DNA from: DASUPK01 sp963744105
Lineage (GTDB): Bacteria > Actinomycetota > Thermoleophilia > Solirubrobacterales > 70-9
DNA length: 64,000 nucleotides
Direction of reading: 5' to 3'
Assembly (NCBI GenBank): GCA_963744105.1
Contig: CAVUSJ010000004.1
Coordinates: 434,001 to 498,000 of the forward strand
Shown: piece after piece, positions 40,832 through 49,703 of the stretch
Position numbering within the stretch: position 1 is the first letter of the stretch
Layout: every line of letters starts with the position of its first letter
Position numbers and translations under genes: made by a program
The notes under the pieces: model-generated
What the model was told of the DNA's origin: nothing
Seen by the model: only the letters and a program-made list of their open reading frames with translations
Databases searched by the model: none

Positions 40832-41770
40832 TCAGGTCGGGGCGGGCTCCGCGTCGAAGTGAGTGATCCGGCGGAAGTCGCGAAGACGGTCGTCGATCTC
40901 CTCCCGCGTCAGTGACCTGACGCGCTCGGTCCCGAAGTCCTCGACGTTGAACGAGGCGAGCACCGAGCCGTATGCCATCGCCTGGCGCAGGACGGCGTGG
41001 TCGAGCGGCGACTCGCCTGCCGCCCGGCGGTTGTCGAGGTAGCCCAGGAAGCCACCCGCGAAGCTGTCGCCGGCGCCGGTGGGATCGCGGACATCCTCGA
41101 GGAGGAAGCCAGGGATCGCGAAGAACTCGTCGCGCGAGAAGAGCGCGGCGCCGTACTCGCCGCGCTTGGCCACGATCACGCCGGGCCCCATGTCCATCGC
41201 AGCCCGGGCGGCGCGCGCCAGGTTGGGCTCGCCGGTGAGCTCGCGGATCTCGGCATCGTTGAGCAGCAGGCAGTCGACCTCGGCGATCGCGCTCTTCAGC
41301 GAGTCGCGCGCCGTTTCGATCCAGAGGTTCATCGAGTCGAGAGCGGAGAACTCCGCCTCGCGACAGCGGGCGCGAACTCTTCGCTGGAGGTCGGGCTGGA
41401 TGTTGCCGAGAAAGAGCATCTGGGCCTGGCGGGAGGTGTCCGAGAGCTTCGGGTCGAAGTCGGCGAAGACGTTGAGCTGCGTGTCGTCGGTGTGAGCGAC
41501 GTTCATGTCGTACTCGTAGTGGCCCTGCCAGAAGAAGGTCTCGCCGCCGGCCACTCGCTCGATGTCGTCGGTGGCCACCCCGCGTCCCTCGAGCACCGCG
41601 AGCTCGTCGGGACCGAAGTCCTCGCCGACCGGGCCGACCACCCGGACGTCCGTGAAGAAGCTCGCGGCCAGCGAGAAATGGACGGCTGAGCCGCCCAGCA
41701 TCCGCTCGCGCTCGCCGAACGGCGTGCGCACGGAATCAAAGGCAATCGACCCCACGACGGTTAGCGCCAT
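40832..41770 (-). CDS. PfkB-family carbohydrate kinase
   Basis: 312 residues. The C-terminal PfkB signature DPTGAGDSFAGGFLG carries the catalytic Asp and anion hole. The N-terminal G-S-I-A-F-D and GGSAVHFSLAA bind the sugar. Members phosphorylate ribose, fructose, adenosine or other polyols; the substrate is not evident. It diverges from the quinone oxidoreductase across 11 bp, so the two starts are almost back to back and at least one mRNA must be nearly leaderless. Confidence 0.93.
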   Translation of the reverse strand: MALTVVGSIAFDSVRTPFGERERMLGGSAVHFSLAASFFTDVRVVGPVGEDFGPDELAVLEGRGVATDDIERVAGGETFFWQGHYEYDMNVAHTDDTQLNVFADFDPKLSDTSRQAQMLFLGNIQPDLQRRVRARCREAEFSALDSMNLWIETARDSLKSAIAEVDCLLLNDAEIRELTGEPNLARAARAAMDMGPGVIVAKRGEYGAALFSRDEFFAIPGFLLEDVRDPTGAGDSFAGGFLGYLDNRRAAGESPLDHAVLRQAMAYGSVLASFNVEDFGTERVRSLTREEIDDRLRDFRRITHFDAEPAPT

Positions 41771-41781
41771 AAGCTTGAGGC

Positions 41782-42729
41782 GTGAAGGCTATTCAGATTG
41801 AGGAGTTCGGCGGGCCAGAGAAGCTCAAGCTGGTGGATCTGCCGGACCCGGAGCCGTCGGACGGCATGGTCGTCGTGGACGTCAACCGCTCGGGGATCAA
41901 CTGGGCGGACACCCACGCGATCCGCAACGACTACCTGGCCGAGCAGGAGCTGCCCCTCGTCCCGGGCGCCGAGATCTCCGGGACCACGGGGGACGGGCGA
42001 CGGGTCGCCGCGCTGATCAACAACGGAGGCTACGCGCAGAAGGCGCTGGTCCCGGAGGCCTTCCTGATCCCGCTGCCGGACGAGGTGAACGACGAGCAGG
42101 CGGCGGGGTTGCTCCTCCAGGGCCTGACGGCGCATGCGCTGCTCCACTACTGTGCGCACGTCGAGGAGGGTGAGACCGTGGTCGTGGAGGCCGCGGCAGG
42201 AGGCACGGGCTCCCTCGCGGTGCAGCTGGCCAAGCGCGCCGGCGCGAAGGTGATCGGGCTGGCGTCCAGCGAGGAGAAACGCAAGTTCGCTGAGAACCTC
42301 GGAGCCGACGCGACCGCCGACTCTCGAGCCGAGGACCTCAAGGAGGCGATCCTCGAGGCGAACGGCGGCGAGAAGGTCGACGTCGTGCTCCACATGTCGG
42401 GTGCCGGGTTCGAGGCCGAGCTCGCCTCGCTGGGGATGCTCGGCCGGATCGTCGTCTTCGGCAACGCCGCCCGCCAGCCGAGCGAGCTTTCGACCAACTA
42501 TCTGCTGCAGAGCTCGAAGTCCGTCCTGGGGTTCTGGCTGATCGCGCTGATCGTCCGGAAGCGCCAGCTGATCGGCGAGATGATCGGCGACCTGTTCGGG
42601 GCCGTAGCGAAGGGGGACCTCGAGGTGGTCATCGGCGAGACGTACCCGCTGAGCGAGGCCGCCCGCGCCCATGAGGCGATGCAGGACCGGGGAACCACCG
42701 GCAAGCTCCTGCTCGATCCCTCGAAGTAG
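41782..42729 (+). CDS. zinc-independent quinone oxidoreductase (MDR superfamily)
   Basis: 315 residues, GTG start. GroES-like N-domain (GPEKLKLVDLPDPEP, VVPGAEISG-like region) and a Rossmann C-domain with A-A-G-G-T-G-S-L-A-V-Q-L-A-K. It lacks the Cys/His zinc ligands of alcohol dehydrogenases, as in QorA-type NADPH:quinone reductases. The following helicase starts 0 bp after the stop, so they are one transcript, an odd functional pairing. Confidence 0.9.
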   Translation: MKAIQIEEFGGPEKLKLVDLPDPEPSDGMVVVDVNRSGINWADTHAIRNDYLAEQELPLVPGAEISGTTGDGRRVAALINNGGYAQKALVPEAFLIPLPDEVNDEQAAGLLLQGLTAHALLHYCAHVEEGETVVVEAAAGGTGSLAVQLAKRAGAKVIGLASSEEKRKFAENLGADATADSRAEDLKEAILEANGGEKVDVVLHMSGAGFEAELASLGMLGRIVVFGNAARQPSELSTNYLLQSSKSVLGFWLIALIVRKRQLIGEMIGDLFGAVAKGDLEVVIGETYPLSEAARAHEAMQDRGTTGKLLLDPSK

Positions 42730-44160
42730 ATGACCGAAACAGAGACGGCAACCTCCTTCAAGGAACTCGGCCTGTCCGAGGGGCTCCAGCAGACGCTGGA
42801 GGAACTCGGTTACGCCGAGCCGACGCCGATCCAGGCCCAGGCGATCCCCGAGCTGCTCAACGGTCACGACGTGATCGGCCAGGCCCAGACCGGCAGCGGC
42901 AAGACCGCCGCCTTCGGCCTGCCGATGCTCGAGTACATCGACCCGGAGAACGAGGAGACCCAGGCGATCGTCCTCACCCCGACGCGCGAGCTCTGCATCC
43001 AGGTGACGCAGGCGCTGCGCGCCTACGCCGAGCACCTCGAGGGTGTGAACGTCGTCGCCGTCTTCGGCGGGGCGCCGATCCGCGAGCAGCAGTCGAGGCT
43101 GCGCCATGGCGCCCAGGTGGTCGTGGCGACGGTCGGCCGGATGATGGATCTGATCTCGCGCAAGTCCCTGGTGCTGACCGCGGCCCGCTACGTCGTCCTC
43201 GACGAGGCTGACGAGATGCTCGACCTCGGCTTCATCGAGGACGTCGAGAAGATCCTGCGGATGTGCCCGAACGGGCGCCAGACACTGCTCTTCTCGGCGA
43301 CCATGCCGGCCCCCGTCGCCCGCCTCGCGGAGACCTACATGTACGACCCGGTGACGATCCGGGTGACGCCCAAGAAGCTGACCGTCGACTCGGTCGAGCA
43401 GGCCTATGTGATGGTCGAGCCCAAGCAGAAGCCCCAGCGCCTCGCCGAGGTGCTGAAGGCCGAGGAGCCCGAGCAGGCGATCATCTTCGTCCGCACCAAG
43501 ATCGGCGCGGCTCGGCTCGGCAGGGATCTCGCCGACCAGGGCCTCCGCGTCAAGGCCCTCCACGGCGACCTCAGCCAGGGCCAGCGTGACGGGGTGATGA
43601 TCTCCTTCAAGGAGCACAAGACGCCCCTGCTGGTGGCGACCGACATCGCGGCCCGCGGCCTCGACATCGAGCACGTCACCCACGTCATCAACTACGACCT
43701 GCCGAACAACCCGGAGATCTACGTCCACCGGATCGGGCGCACCGGTCGCGTCGGTCGCACGGGCCGTGCGATCACCTTCGCGACCGCGAAGCAGAAGGGG
43801 GACCTGAAGGAGATCGAGCGCGTGATCAAGGCCCACATCGGCGAATGGGAGCCGCCGGAGGAGCGCCTCGAGCATGCCCCGACGCCGCGCCACCGCGAGG
43901 GGCCGCCGCCCGAGACCACGAACGGCAGCGTCAAGCTCTTCGTCAACCGCGGCAAGCGGGGCGGGATCACCGAGGAGGACCTGAACTGGGCCCTGACGGA
44001 GGGCGCCGTCCTCCCGAAGGAGGCCATTCACTCGATCCGCGTCCTCGACCGCTTCTCGTTCGTCGAGGTCGCGGCCGATCAGGCCGAGCGCGCCGTGGAG
44101 TTCCTGGACGGCACGAAGCTCAAGGGCAAGCAGATCCGGATGGAGATCGCCCGCAGCTAA
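42730..44160 (+). CDS. deaD: DEAD-box ATP-dependent RNA helicase with DbpA-like RNA-binding tail
   Basis: 476 residues. Motifs in order: Q-motif (PTPIQAQAIP), I (AQTGSGKT), Ia (PTRELC), II (DEAD), III (SAT), IV (IIFVRTK), V (ATDIAARGLD), VI (HRIGRTGR). A C-terminal domain (about 400-476, VKLFVNRGKRGGITEEDL) is the DbpA/CsdA-like RNA-binding module. Expected role: ribosome assembly or RNA turnover, often cold-induced. It follows the oxidoreductase with no gap and converges on the receiver gene. Confidence 0.95.
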   Translation: MTETETATSFKELGLSEGLQQTLEELGYAEPTPIQAQAIPELLNGHDVIGQAQTGSGKTAAFGLPMLEYIDPENEETQAIVLTPTRELCIQVTQALRAYAEHLEGVNVVAVFGGAPIREQQSRLRHGAQVVVATVGRMMDLISRKSLVLTAARYVVLDEADEMLDLGFIEDVEKILRMCPNGRQTLLFSATMPAPVARLAETYMYDPVTIRVTPKKLTVDSVEQAYVMVEPKQKPQRLAEVLKAEEPEQAIIFVRTKIGAARLGRDLADQGLRVKALHGDLSQGQRDGVMISFKEHKTPLLVATDIAARGLDIEHVTHVINYDLPNNPEIYVHRIGRTGRVGRTGRAITFATAKQKGDLKEIERVIKAHIGEWEPPEERLEHAPTPRHREGPPPETTNGSVKLFVNRGKRGGITEEDLNWALTEGAVLPKEAIHSIRVLDRFSFVEVAADQAERAVEFLDGTKLKGKQIRMEIARS

Positions 44161-44172
44161 GGCGGGCCGGGA

Positions 44173-44541
44173 CTAGGGGCCCCGGACCTCCTCGATCTTC
44201 CCGATCAGGTCCTCCCACTCGAATGGCTTCGGGACGATGTCGTTGGCGCCCAGCTTCCGCATGCGCTCGGGCTCCTGGGCGTCGAGGTGTGCGGAGATCA
44301 TCAGCACCGGGATCGTGGAGCCCTCTCCGCGGATCTCCTCGAGGACCTCGGTGCCGGACTTGTTGGGCATCATCGCGTCGAGCAGGATCACGTCGGGCTC
44401 CTTCGCGCCGAGCTCGCGGAGCCGCTCGAGCGCCTCGACCCCGTCGGTCGCGGTGACCACCTCGTAGCCCTCCATCTCCAGCCGGCGCTGGAGCATGAGC
44501 AGGACGGTTTCCGAGTCGTCGGCGACCAGCAGGCGCGTCAC
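44173..44541 (-). CDS. single-domain response regulator receiver
   Basis: 122 residues, receiver domain only: acidic pair D8-D9, phosphoacceptor Asp55 in ILLDAMMP, switch Ser83, Lys105 in V-P-K-P-F. No output domain, so it must work by protein contact or phosphorelay. Its GTG overlaps the stop of the histidine kinase gene by 4 nt, making the pair one operon. Confidence 0.93.
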   Translation of the reverse strand: MTRLLVADDSETVLLMLQRRLEMEGYEVVTATDGVEALERLRELGAKEPDVILLDAMMPNKSGTEVLEEIRGEGSTIPVLMISAHLDAQEPERMRKLGANDIVPKPFEWEDLIGKIEEVRGP

Positions 44542-46049
44542 CCGGTGGCCCCTGCCTTCGTCCGGCGCGCGGGGACCTTTTGCTTCGGTCGTCCATCCTT
44601 GGCGATCGGCAGCACGAAGCTAAAGGTAGCTCCCTCCCCCGGAGACGAGTTCGCGGAGATCGCTCCGCCGTGAAGTTCCACCAGAGACTTGGCGATCGCC
44701 AGGCCCAGACCGGTGCCCCCGACGGACTGCGACTCGCTGCTGTCAGCGCGCCAGAAGCGGTCGAAGACGTGCTCGAGCTGGTCCTCGTCCAGGCCCGGGC
44801 CGTCGTCGGAGACTCGGAACTCGATCTCGTCGCCCACCTTGGTCGCGGCGAGCCGAACCTGCGCGCCCTCGGGCGCGTACTTGTTGGCGTTGGTCAGCAG
44901 GTTGGCGAGCACCTGGCCGATCCTGCCAGCGTCCGCGTGGACGTCGGGCAGGTCCTTCTCGACGCTGACGGTGAAGCGCTGGTCCTTGTTCTCGAAGTTG
45001 GGTCGCATCTGCCTGCCGATTCCCTGCGCGAGCGGGCGAACGGCGGTCGGCTCCGGCTCGATCCGCAGCTTGCCCGCGTCGCTCCGCGCCAGGTCGAGCA
45101 GGTCGTTGATCATCTTCTGGAGCTGGCCGGCGCTCTCCGCGATCACCTCAGCGGCCTCGAACTGGCGGGCGTTGAGCGACTTGCGCTGTGCCGTGAGCAT
45201 CTCGGCGAAGCCCTTCACCACTGTCACCGGCGTTCGCAGCTCGTGCGAGACGGTGAGCACGAAGTCGTCCTTCATCTGCTCGACCCGGTCGCGTTCTCGC
45301 GCGTCGCGTTCGAGCGAGTTGGCCATCTCGTTGAAGGCGCGTCCCAGGGTCGCGATCTCCACCGGACCGCCAACCTCCACCCGCGTGCGCAGGTCGCCTC
45401 CCGCGAGCCGTCGCGCACCCTCGACCAGACGGCCGAGCGGCGCCCGCATCGAGTTGATCAGGCCGGAGAAGAGGAGGAGGGCCGCGAGCAGCGCCCCGCC
45501 GAGGCCGGCCGCCACCAGGATCGTCGTGTTGCGCGTGTCGGTTCGCGCCTTGTCCCGTGCCGCGTCGCGCGCGGCACGGGTGTCGTTCGCCAGCGCCTCC
45601 CCGCTGTTGCTCACCGCCAGCGAGAGCCGGCGCTCGATCGGGGCCGGCGGGACCTGACCGTGGATCAGCGGTTCGGCGACCTTCTTGCGCCAGGCGACCT
45701 CGCCCGCGACCAACTGGTCGAGCTTCGCGGTCAGGATCGTGTCTTCGTCGGTCAGGTCGCGCGCGCTCTTGGCCGCGCCCGAGAAGCTGGCGGCGGCCTG
45801 ATCCAGCTCGACCTGGCTCGGCTTCTGGTGGGCCGTGGCGGGCCTCGCGGCCGCCTCCTCCAGGATGAATGCGGAGCGCAGGCGCTCGCTCTGCAGCTCG
45901 AGCTGGAAGTAGCGGGTGATGTCGTTCTCGTAGTTGACCCTGATCTGGAACAGCCTGCCCACGCCCAGCAGGGAGACGATCAGGAGCAACGCGAAGAGAA
46001 CCAGGAACCCGATTCGCAGGCGTGCGGTCAGTGAGGGGTTGAAGCTCAT
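44538..46049 (-). CDS. membrane sensor histidine kinase
   Basis: 503 residues. Two membrane helices (about 12-33 and 176-197) flank an all-alpha extracytoplasmic sensor of about 140 residues. HAMP follows (about 197-250), HisKA with phospho-His269 in FVLTVSHELRTPVT, and an ATPase domain with DDGPGLDEDQLEHVFDRFWR and G-G-T-G-L-G-L-A-I-A. The helical sensor resembles CHASE3/four-helix type sensors. It signals to the single-domain receiver encoded downstream (overlap of 4 nt). Confidence 0.95.
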   Translation of the reverse strand: MSFNPSLTARLRIGFLVLFALLLIVSLLGVGRLFQIRVNYENDITRYFQLELQSERLRSAFILEEAAARPATAHQKPSQVELDQAAASFSGAAKSARDLTDEDTILTAKLDQLVAGEVAWRKKVAEPLIHGQVPPAPIERRLSLAVSNSGEALANDTRAARDAARDKARTDTRNTTILVAAGLGGALLAALLLFSGLINSMRAPLGRLVEGARRLAGGDLRTRVEVGGPVEIATLGRAFNEMANSLERDARERDRVEQMKDDFVLTVSHELRTPVTVVKGFAEMLTAQRKSLNARQFEAAEVIAESAGQLQKMINDLLDLARSDAGKLRIEPEPTAVRPLAQGIGRQMRPNFENKDQRFTVSVEKDLPDVHADAGRIGQVLANLLTNANKYAPEGAQVRLAATKVGDEIEFRVSDDGPGLDEDQLEHVFDRFWRADSSESQSVGGTGLGLAIAKSLVELHGGAISANSSPGEGATFSFVLPIAKDGRPKQKVPARRTKAGATG

Positions 46050-46099
46050 CGTTTTTGGGGATCCTCGTTCTTCGCGTACACTACGGCCAAGGGGATCTC

Positions 46100-46630
46100 A
46101 TGGGTAAAGGATTACTTGCCTGGTGGCGCCGCAGGATTGTGGCGCGAGGACTGGCCGGAGCGGCGCTTTTCGCCGTGCCTGTAGCCGTGGCCGCCCTGAT
46201 TGGCTTCGGCAGCGGCTTCGCCGGTGTCGCCGGCGGACTCTCGTCCGTCACGAGCGGCCCCGAGGCGGTGCCGGCCTCCGCTCAGACCGGGCCGACCAGG
46301 CTGAACCGGGCGGTGGTGGCGCTCGCGAGCAGGCAGACTGCGTCGACCGGCTCGGGCGGCTCCGGGAACGCCGCCGGCGGGTCGACGGGCGGGTCCACGG
46401 GCACGAACGGCACGAACGGCACGAGCGGGACCACCGGATCGAGCGGGAGCAGCAGCGGCACGCAGGCGCCGGCCACCAGCACGCCGGGCGTTCCTCAGGT
46501 GAGCCTGCCGGGCTCCGGCAGCAGTGGCGCGGGCGGGGCCGTCAGCGGGGCCACCGACGCCGTCAACGGCACGCTCAACAACGTGCTGGGCGGGGTCAAC
46601 AACACCGTCAACGGCCTGCTCGGCAAGTAG
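46100..46630 (+). CDS. low-complexity secreted or membrane-anchored protein
   Basis: 176 residues from ATG 46100 (AAGGGGATC upstream; an earlier GTG-like start is less convincing). A basic N-terminus is followed by a hydrophobic signal/anchor helix (about 14-40), then a Ser/Gly/Thr/Asn-rich low-complexity region with T-N-G-T-N-G-T-S-G-T repeats. The end is a Gly/Asn-rich helix (NNVLGGVNNTVNGLLGK) with heptad-like spacing. Divergent from the histidine kinase (50 bp), with TACACT about 18 bp upstream as a possible -10. Probably a surface protein; function unknown. Confidence 0.65.
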   Translation: MGKGLLAWWRRRIVARGLAGAALFAVPVAVAALIGFGSGFAGVAGGLSSVTSGPEAVPASAQTGPTRLNRAVVALASRQTASTGSGGSGNAAGGSTGGSTGTNGTNGTSGTTGSSGSSSGTQAPATSTPGVPQVSLPGSGSSGAGGAVSGATDAVNGTLNNVLGGVNNTVNGLLGK

Positions 46631-46657
46631 TCCTCGCTCAGCAGGCCTTGATCCAGG

Positions 46658-47500
46658 TTGCTCGCGTTCGCGATTAGCCTCGCTTCGGCCTTCTCCTGGG
46701 GAGTCTCGGACTTCCTGGGCGGCCTGACCAGCCGCCGCCTGCCTGTCCTCGGCGTGCTTGCCGTCTCCCAGCCCGCCGGGCTGGTCATGATCGGGATCAT
46801 CGTCCTGCTGTTCGGCGCCGATCCGGTCTCCGCGGACAAGCTGGCCATCGCGGCCGCGGCGGGGGCGGCCTCGCTCGGCGGGCTCTGGGCGTTCTATGCG
46901 GCCATGGCCATGGGCACCGTGAGCGTCGTCGCGCCCATCGCGTCCCTGGGGGTGGTCGTGCCGGTTGCCGTGGGCCTGGCCAGAGGGGACGCTCCCGCCG
47001 CGATTCAGCTGATCGGCCTCGTCCCCGCGATCGCCGGCGTGGTGATCCTGAGCTACGAGGAGCACCCCGAGCACCATGCCGGCGTCGCCCGCCGGTCGGT
47101 CGTCCTGGCGATTCTCGCGGGCCTCGGCTTCGGCATCTTCTTCACAGGGCTCGACCTGGCCGCCGCCGACCGGCCGGGCTGGTCGATCATGGCCGTTCGC
47201 GTCGGCGGCGTCGCGACGGTGGCCATCGCCCTGCTGTTCACACGGCCGCGGCTTACCGAGGTCTCGGGCTCGATCGCGGTCCTGCTCACGATCGGCTTCT
47301 TCGACGTCCTCGCCAATTCGCTCTTCGCGGTCGCCTCGACCAAGGGCGTCCTTCCCGTGGTGGCGGTGGGCGGCTCGATGTACCCCGCGTTCACCATCGC
47401 GCTCGCGCACGGCGTGCTCGGCGAGCGGCTCGGCCGGATCCAGTGGGGAGGGGTCGTGCTCGCCCTGCTCGGCGTCGCGTTGATCGCGGCGGGCAGCTAG
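46658..47500 (+). CDS. DMT/EamA-family transporter
   Basis: 280 residues, TTG start. Ten hydrophobic helices arranged as two EamA repeats (about 1-135 and 145-280), the second ending in HGVLGERLGRIQWGGVVLALLGV, a classic EamA signature. Transports small metabolites, often amino acids or nucleotide sugars; substrate unknown. Its stop shares a CTAG with the convergent HAD gene. Confidence 0.9.
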   Translation: MLAFAISLASAFSWGVSDFLGGLTSRRLPVLGVLAVSQPAGLVMIGIIVLLFGADPVSADKLAIAAAAGAASLGGLWAFYAAMAMGTVSVVAPIASLGVVVPVAVGLARGDAPAAIQLIGLVPAIAGVVILSYEEHPEHHAGVARRSVVLAILAGLGFGIFFTGLDLAAADRPGWSIMAVRVGGVATVAIALLFTRPRLTEVSGSIAVLLTIGFFDVLANSLFAVASTKGVLPVVAVGGSMYPAFTIALAHGVLGERLGRIQWGGVVLALLGVALIAAGS

Positions 47501-48121
47501 ACGGCGAGCGAGAGGCCCGTCAGCTCGTCCAGCTCGGCGATCGTCTCGGGGGGGTCGCGGTAGCGGATCGCGGTCATGCCGACCGCCTCGGCTCCCTCGC
47601 AGTTCTCCTTCAGGTCGTCGACGAAGAGGCACTCGGCCGGCATCGACCTCGAGCCGCTCCGCGGCCAGCCGGTAGATCTCCGGCTGGGGCTTGTGGAGGC
47701 CCACCTCGGCCGAGATCACGACCGCGTCGAAGAGCTCGGTGAGGAGCTCCCGGTCGTAGTGAGCCGTGCTCCAGGAGTTGGAGACGAGTCCCGTGAGCAG
47801 CTCGCTCGCCCGGATCTTCCGCACGACGTCCACCATCGGCACGAGCGGCTTCATGCCGGCGAACATGCTGTCGATCAGGCCGTCCGGGTTGGCGAGGCCG
47901 AGGCGCCTCCCGAAGGTCCTCTCGAAGTCGGCCTCGCTGAGCTCGCCGGTCTCCAGGCCGCGCAGGTCCCTGAGCGCCTCCGGGTCGGTGCGGAAGAGGT
48001 TCTTGATCGCATCGGGATCGAGGCCCTCGGCGCGGCAGAAGGCCGAGAAGCTGTCCCAGACCGGCGTGGTGAGCACCCCGCCGAAGTCGAAGAGGACGGC
48101 CCTGAATATGCTGCGCGCCAT
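47497..48121 (-). pseudogene. HAD-family hydrolase, one frameshift near the 3' end
   Basis: ATG 48121. HAD motif I is VLFDFGGVLT (nucleophile Asp), motif II S-N-S-W, motif III Lys in VGLHKPQPEIY. After about residue 160 the first frame degenerates at 47650-47640, while the neighbouring frame gives the missing motif IV (ECLFVDDLKENCEGAEAVGM) and a normal C-terminus to TAG at 47497. One extra base in the run GATGCCGGCCGAG explains it. With that base removed the protein is about 207 residues and complete. The first ATG overlaps the divergent APH-like gene's ATG in CATG. Confidence 0.82.
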
Positions 48122-49154
48122 GGCGGAGGAGGCTATCGAGGGGATCGATCGCGCCGGCGTAGAGGGCTGGTTCGAGTCGAACGTCCCCGACGTCCAGCTT
48201 CCGCTGAGCTTCGACCGGATCTCCGGCGGACGCTCCAACATGACCTTCGGCGTCAGGGACTCCGCCGGCCACGCCTGGGCGCTGCGCCGGCCGCCGCTCG
48301 GCAAGCGGCTCGGCTCCGCCCACGACATGGGACGTGAGCACCGCGTGATCGCCGCGCTCCAGGACACTCCGGTACCGGTGCCACCCGTGATCGGCCTCTG
48401 CGAGGAGGAGTCCGTGAACGAGGCGCCCTTTTACGTCATGGGCTTCGTCGAGGGCCCGATCCTCCGTTCGGCGGAGGAGGCGAAGCAGTTCGACGAGGAC
48501 GAGCGCCGAGCGATCGGGGAGCGCGTGGTCGACACGTTGGTGGCGATCCACGAGGTCGATCCCGACGCGGTGGGCTTGGGCGACCTGGGTCGCAAGGAGG
48601 CCTACGTGGAGCGCCAGCTGAAGCGCTGGCAGGGCCAGTGGGAGAAGTCGAAGACCCGCGAGCTGCCGGCGGTCGACTCCGTCCACGAGCGGCTCTCCGC
48701 GCGGATCCCGGAGCAGGGCCCGGCGACGATCGTGCACGGCGACTACCGGCTGGACAACATGATCCTGACCCCGTCGGGAGAGGTCGCAGCGGTGGTGGAC
48801 TGGGAGCTCTGCACGCTCGGCGACCCCCTCGCCGACGTCGGGATGCTGCTCGTCTACTGGTCCGAGGAGGGCGACGACTTCATGCCCCTCTTCGCCCCGG
48901 CGACGATCGCCCCCGGCTTTCCCAAGCGCGACGACGTCCGCGAGCGCTACGCGGAGCGCTCGGGCCGCGACCTGAGCCAAATCGACTTCTTCATCGCCCT
49001 CGGCTACTGGAAGCTGGCGATCATCCTCGAGGGCGTCTACGCCCGTTACGCCTCGGGCCAGTACGGCAAGACCGACGAGGGCTTCCAGGAGTTCGCGAAG
49101 ATCGTGGAGCGCCTCGCGGACGCGGCGGACGAGGCCGCGAACCGCCTGCCGTAG
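48120..49154 (+). CDS. phosphotransferase of the APH/ACAD10 type
   Basis: 344 residues, protein-kinase-like fold. Glycine loop GGRSNMTFGV, ATP Lys region W-A-L-R-R-P, catalytic loop IVHGDYRLDNMIL (Asp base and Asn) and metal motif V-V-D-W-E. Members with this N-terminus phosphorylate hydroxyacyl-CoA or aminoglycoside-like substrates; ACAD10/11-type kinases act on 4-hydroxyacids. Leaderless: TATGCT ends 7 nt before the ATG. Divergent from the HAD gene, which is often part of the same ACAD10 fusion in eukaryotes, so these neighbours may cooperate. Confidence 0.9.
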   Translation: MAEEAIEGIDRAGVEGWFESNVPDVQLPLSFDRISGGRSNMTFGVRDSAGHAWALRRPPLGKRLGSAHDMGREHRVIAALQDTPVPVPPVIGLCEEESVNEAPFYVMGFVEGPILRSAEEAKQFDEDERRAIGERVVDTLVAIHEVDPDAVGLGDLGRKEAYVERQLKRWQGQWEKSKTRELPAVDSVHERLSARIPEQGPATIVHGDYRLDNMILTPSGEVAAVVDWELCTLGDPLADVGMLLVYWSEEGDDFMPLFAPATIAPGFPKRDDVRERYAERSGRDLSQIDFFIALGYWKLAIILEGVYARYASGQYGKTDEGFQEFAKIVERLADAADEAANRLP

Positions 49155-49169
49155 CACTCAAGTCACCCA

Positions 49170-49703
49170 ATGGTCACCTGGTCGGGTCCGCCGCGCGACC
49201 GGCTGTCTCAGCCTCCGGGCATGCAAGACAACTCGGGCGGTGTGAGTGAGCGTGATAGCGATCGCTACCAGGGCGATAGCGAGCCGGATAGCGATGGCTA
49301 TCAACTCCGTGAAGGCCTTGGTTCCCTGATCGACCGATGGAAAGCGATGAAGGACGGTTGGTGGAATCAGGCCGGCTACGAGACTTACTGGGACTACGTG
49401 CAGGAGCAGGAGAAGAGCTGGGCGCGCATGGGTTTCTCGAGCATCTACCGCAATCGCAAGAGGCGGCCGAGAACGGAGGAACTGCCAGACGCGTCGCCGC
49501 CCGCGCTCGATCTCGACGCCGTCGCATCCGATGCCACCCGGCCACGCAGCTCACGCGATCGGCAGGTGAACGTCAGACTCACACAGCTCGGGTACGAGGC
49601 GCTCGCGAAGGCCGCCCGAACCTACGGATTACGATCGACGACGCTTGCCCGGTTGCTCATTCACCGCGGCGCGCTCGCGGTCCTTGAGAGCCAGGAGGAC
49701 TAG
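49170..49703 (+). CDS. possible ribbon-helix-helix DNA-binding protein
   Basis: 177 residues. The C-terminal 45 residues (R-Q-V-N-V-R-L-T then two helices, GYEALAKAARTYGLRS and TLARLLIHRGALAVLE) fit a ribbon-helix-helix DNA-binding domain. The N-terminal half is hydrophilic. The start is uncertain: ATG at 49221 or GTG at 49242 also fit, and the repeats at 49254-49302 would be an operator if translation starts later (for example at about 49347). Converges on the acyl-CoA dehydrogenase gene with a 4-bp overlap. Base composition here is slightly lower in GC than around it. Confidence 0.6.
   Translation: MVTWSGPPRDRLSQPPGMQDNSGGVSERDSDRYQGDSEPDSDGYQLREGLGSLIDRWKAMKDGWWNQAGYETYWDYVQEQEKSWARMGFSSIYRNRKRRPRTEELPDASPPALDLDAVASDATRPRSSRDRQVNVRLTQLGYEALAKAARTYGLRSTTLARLLIHRGALAVLESQED
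49254..49302. repeat. GATAGCG repeats with internal palindromes
   Basis: Three direct GATAGCG copies at 49254, 49275 and 49287 (21 and 12 bp apart, near two and one helical turns). An inverted GGCTATC lies at 49296 and a 12-bp palindrome TAGCGATCGCTA sits across the first copy (49256-49267). The arrangement resembles the tandem operators of small DNA-binding regulators. It lies inside or just upstream of the possible ribbon-helix-helix gene. Confidence 0.55.

Noticed and set aside
49254..49302. GATAGCG repeats as plasmid-type iterons or a CRISPR fragment
   Set aside because: Only three short copies, no spacers of equal length, no Rep or Cas gene nearby.
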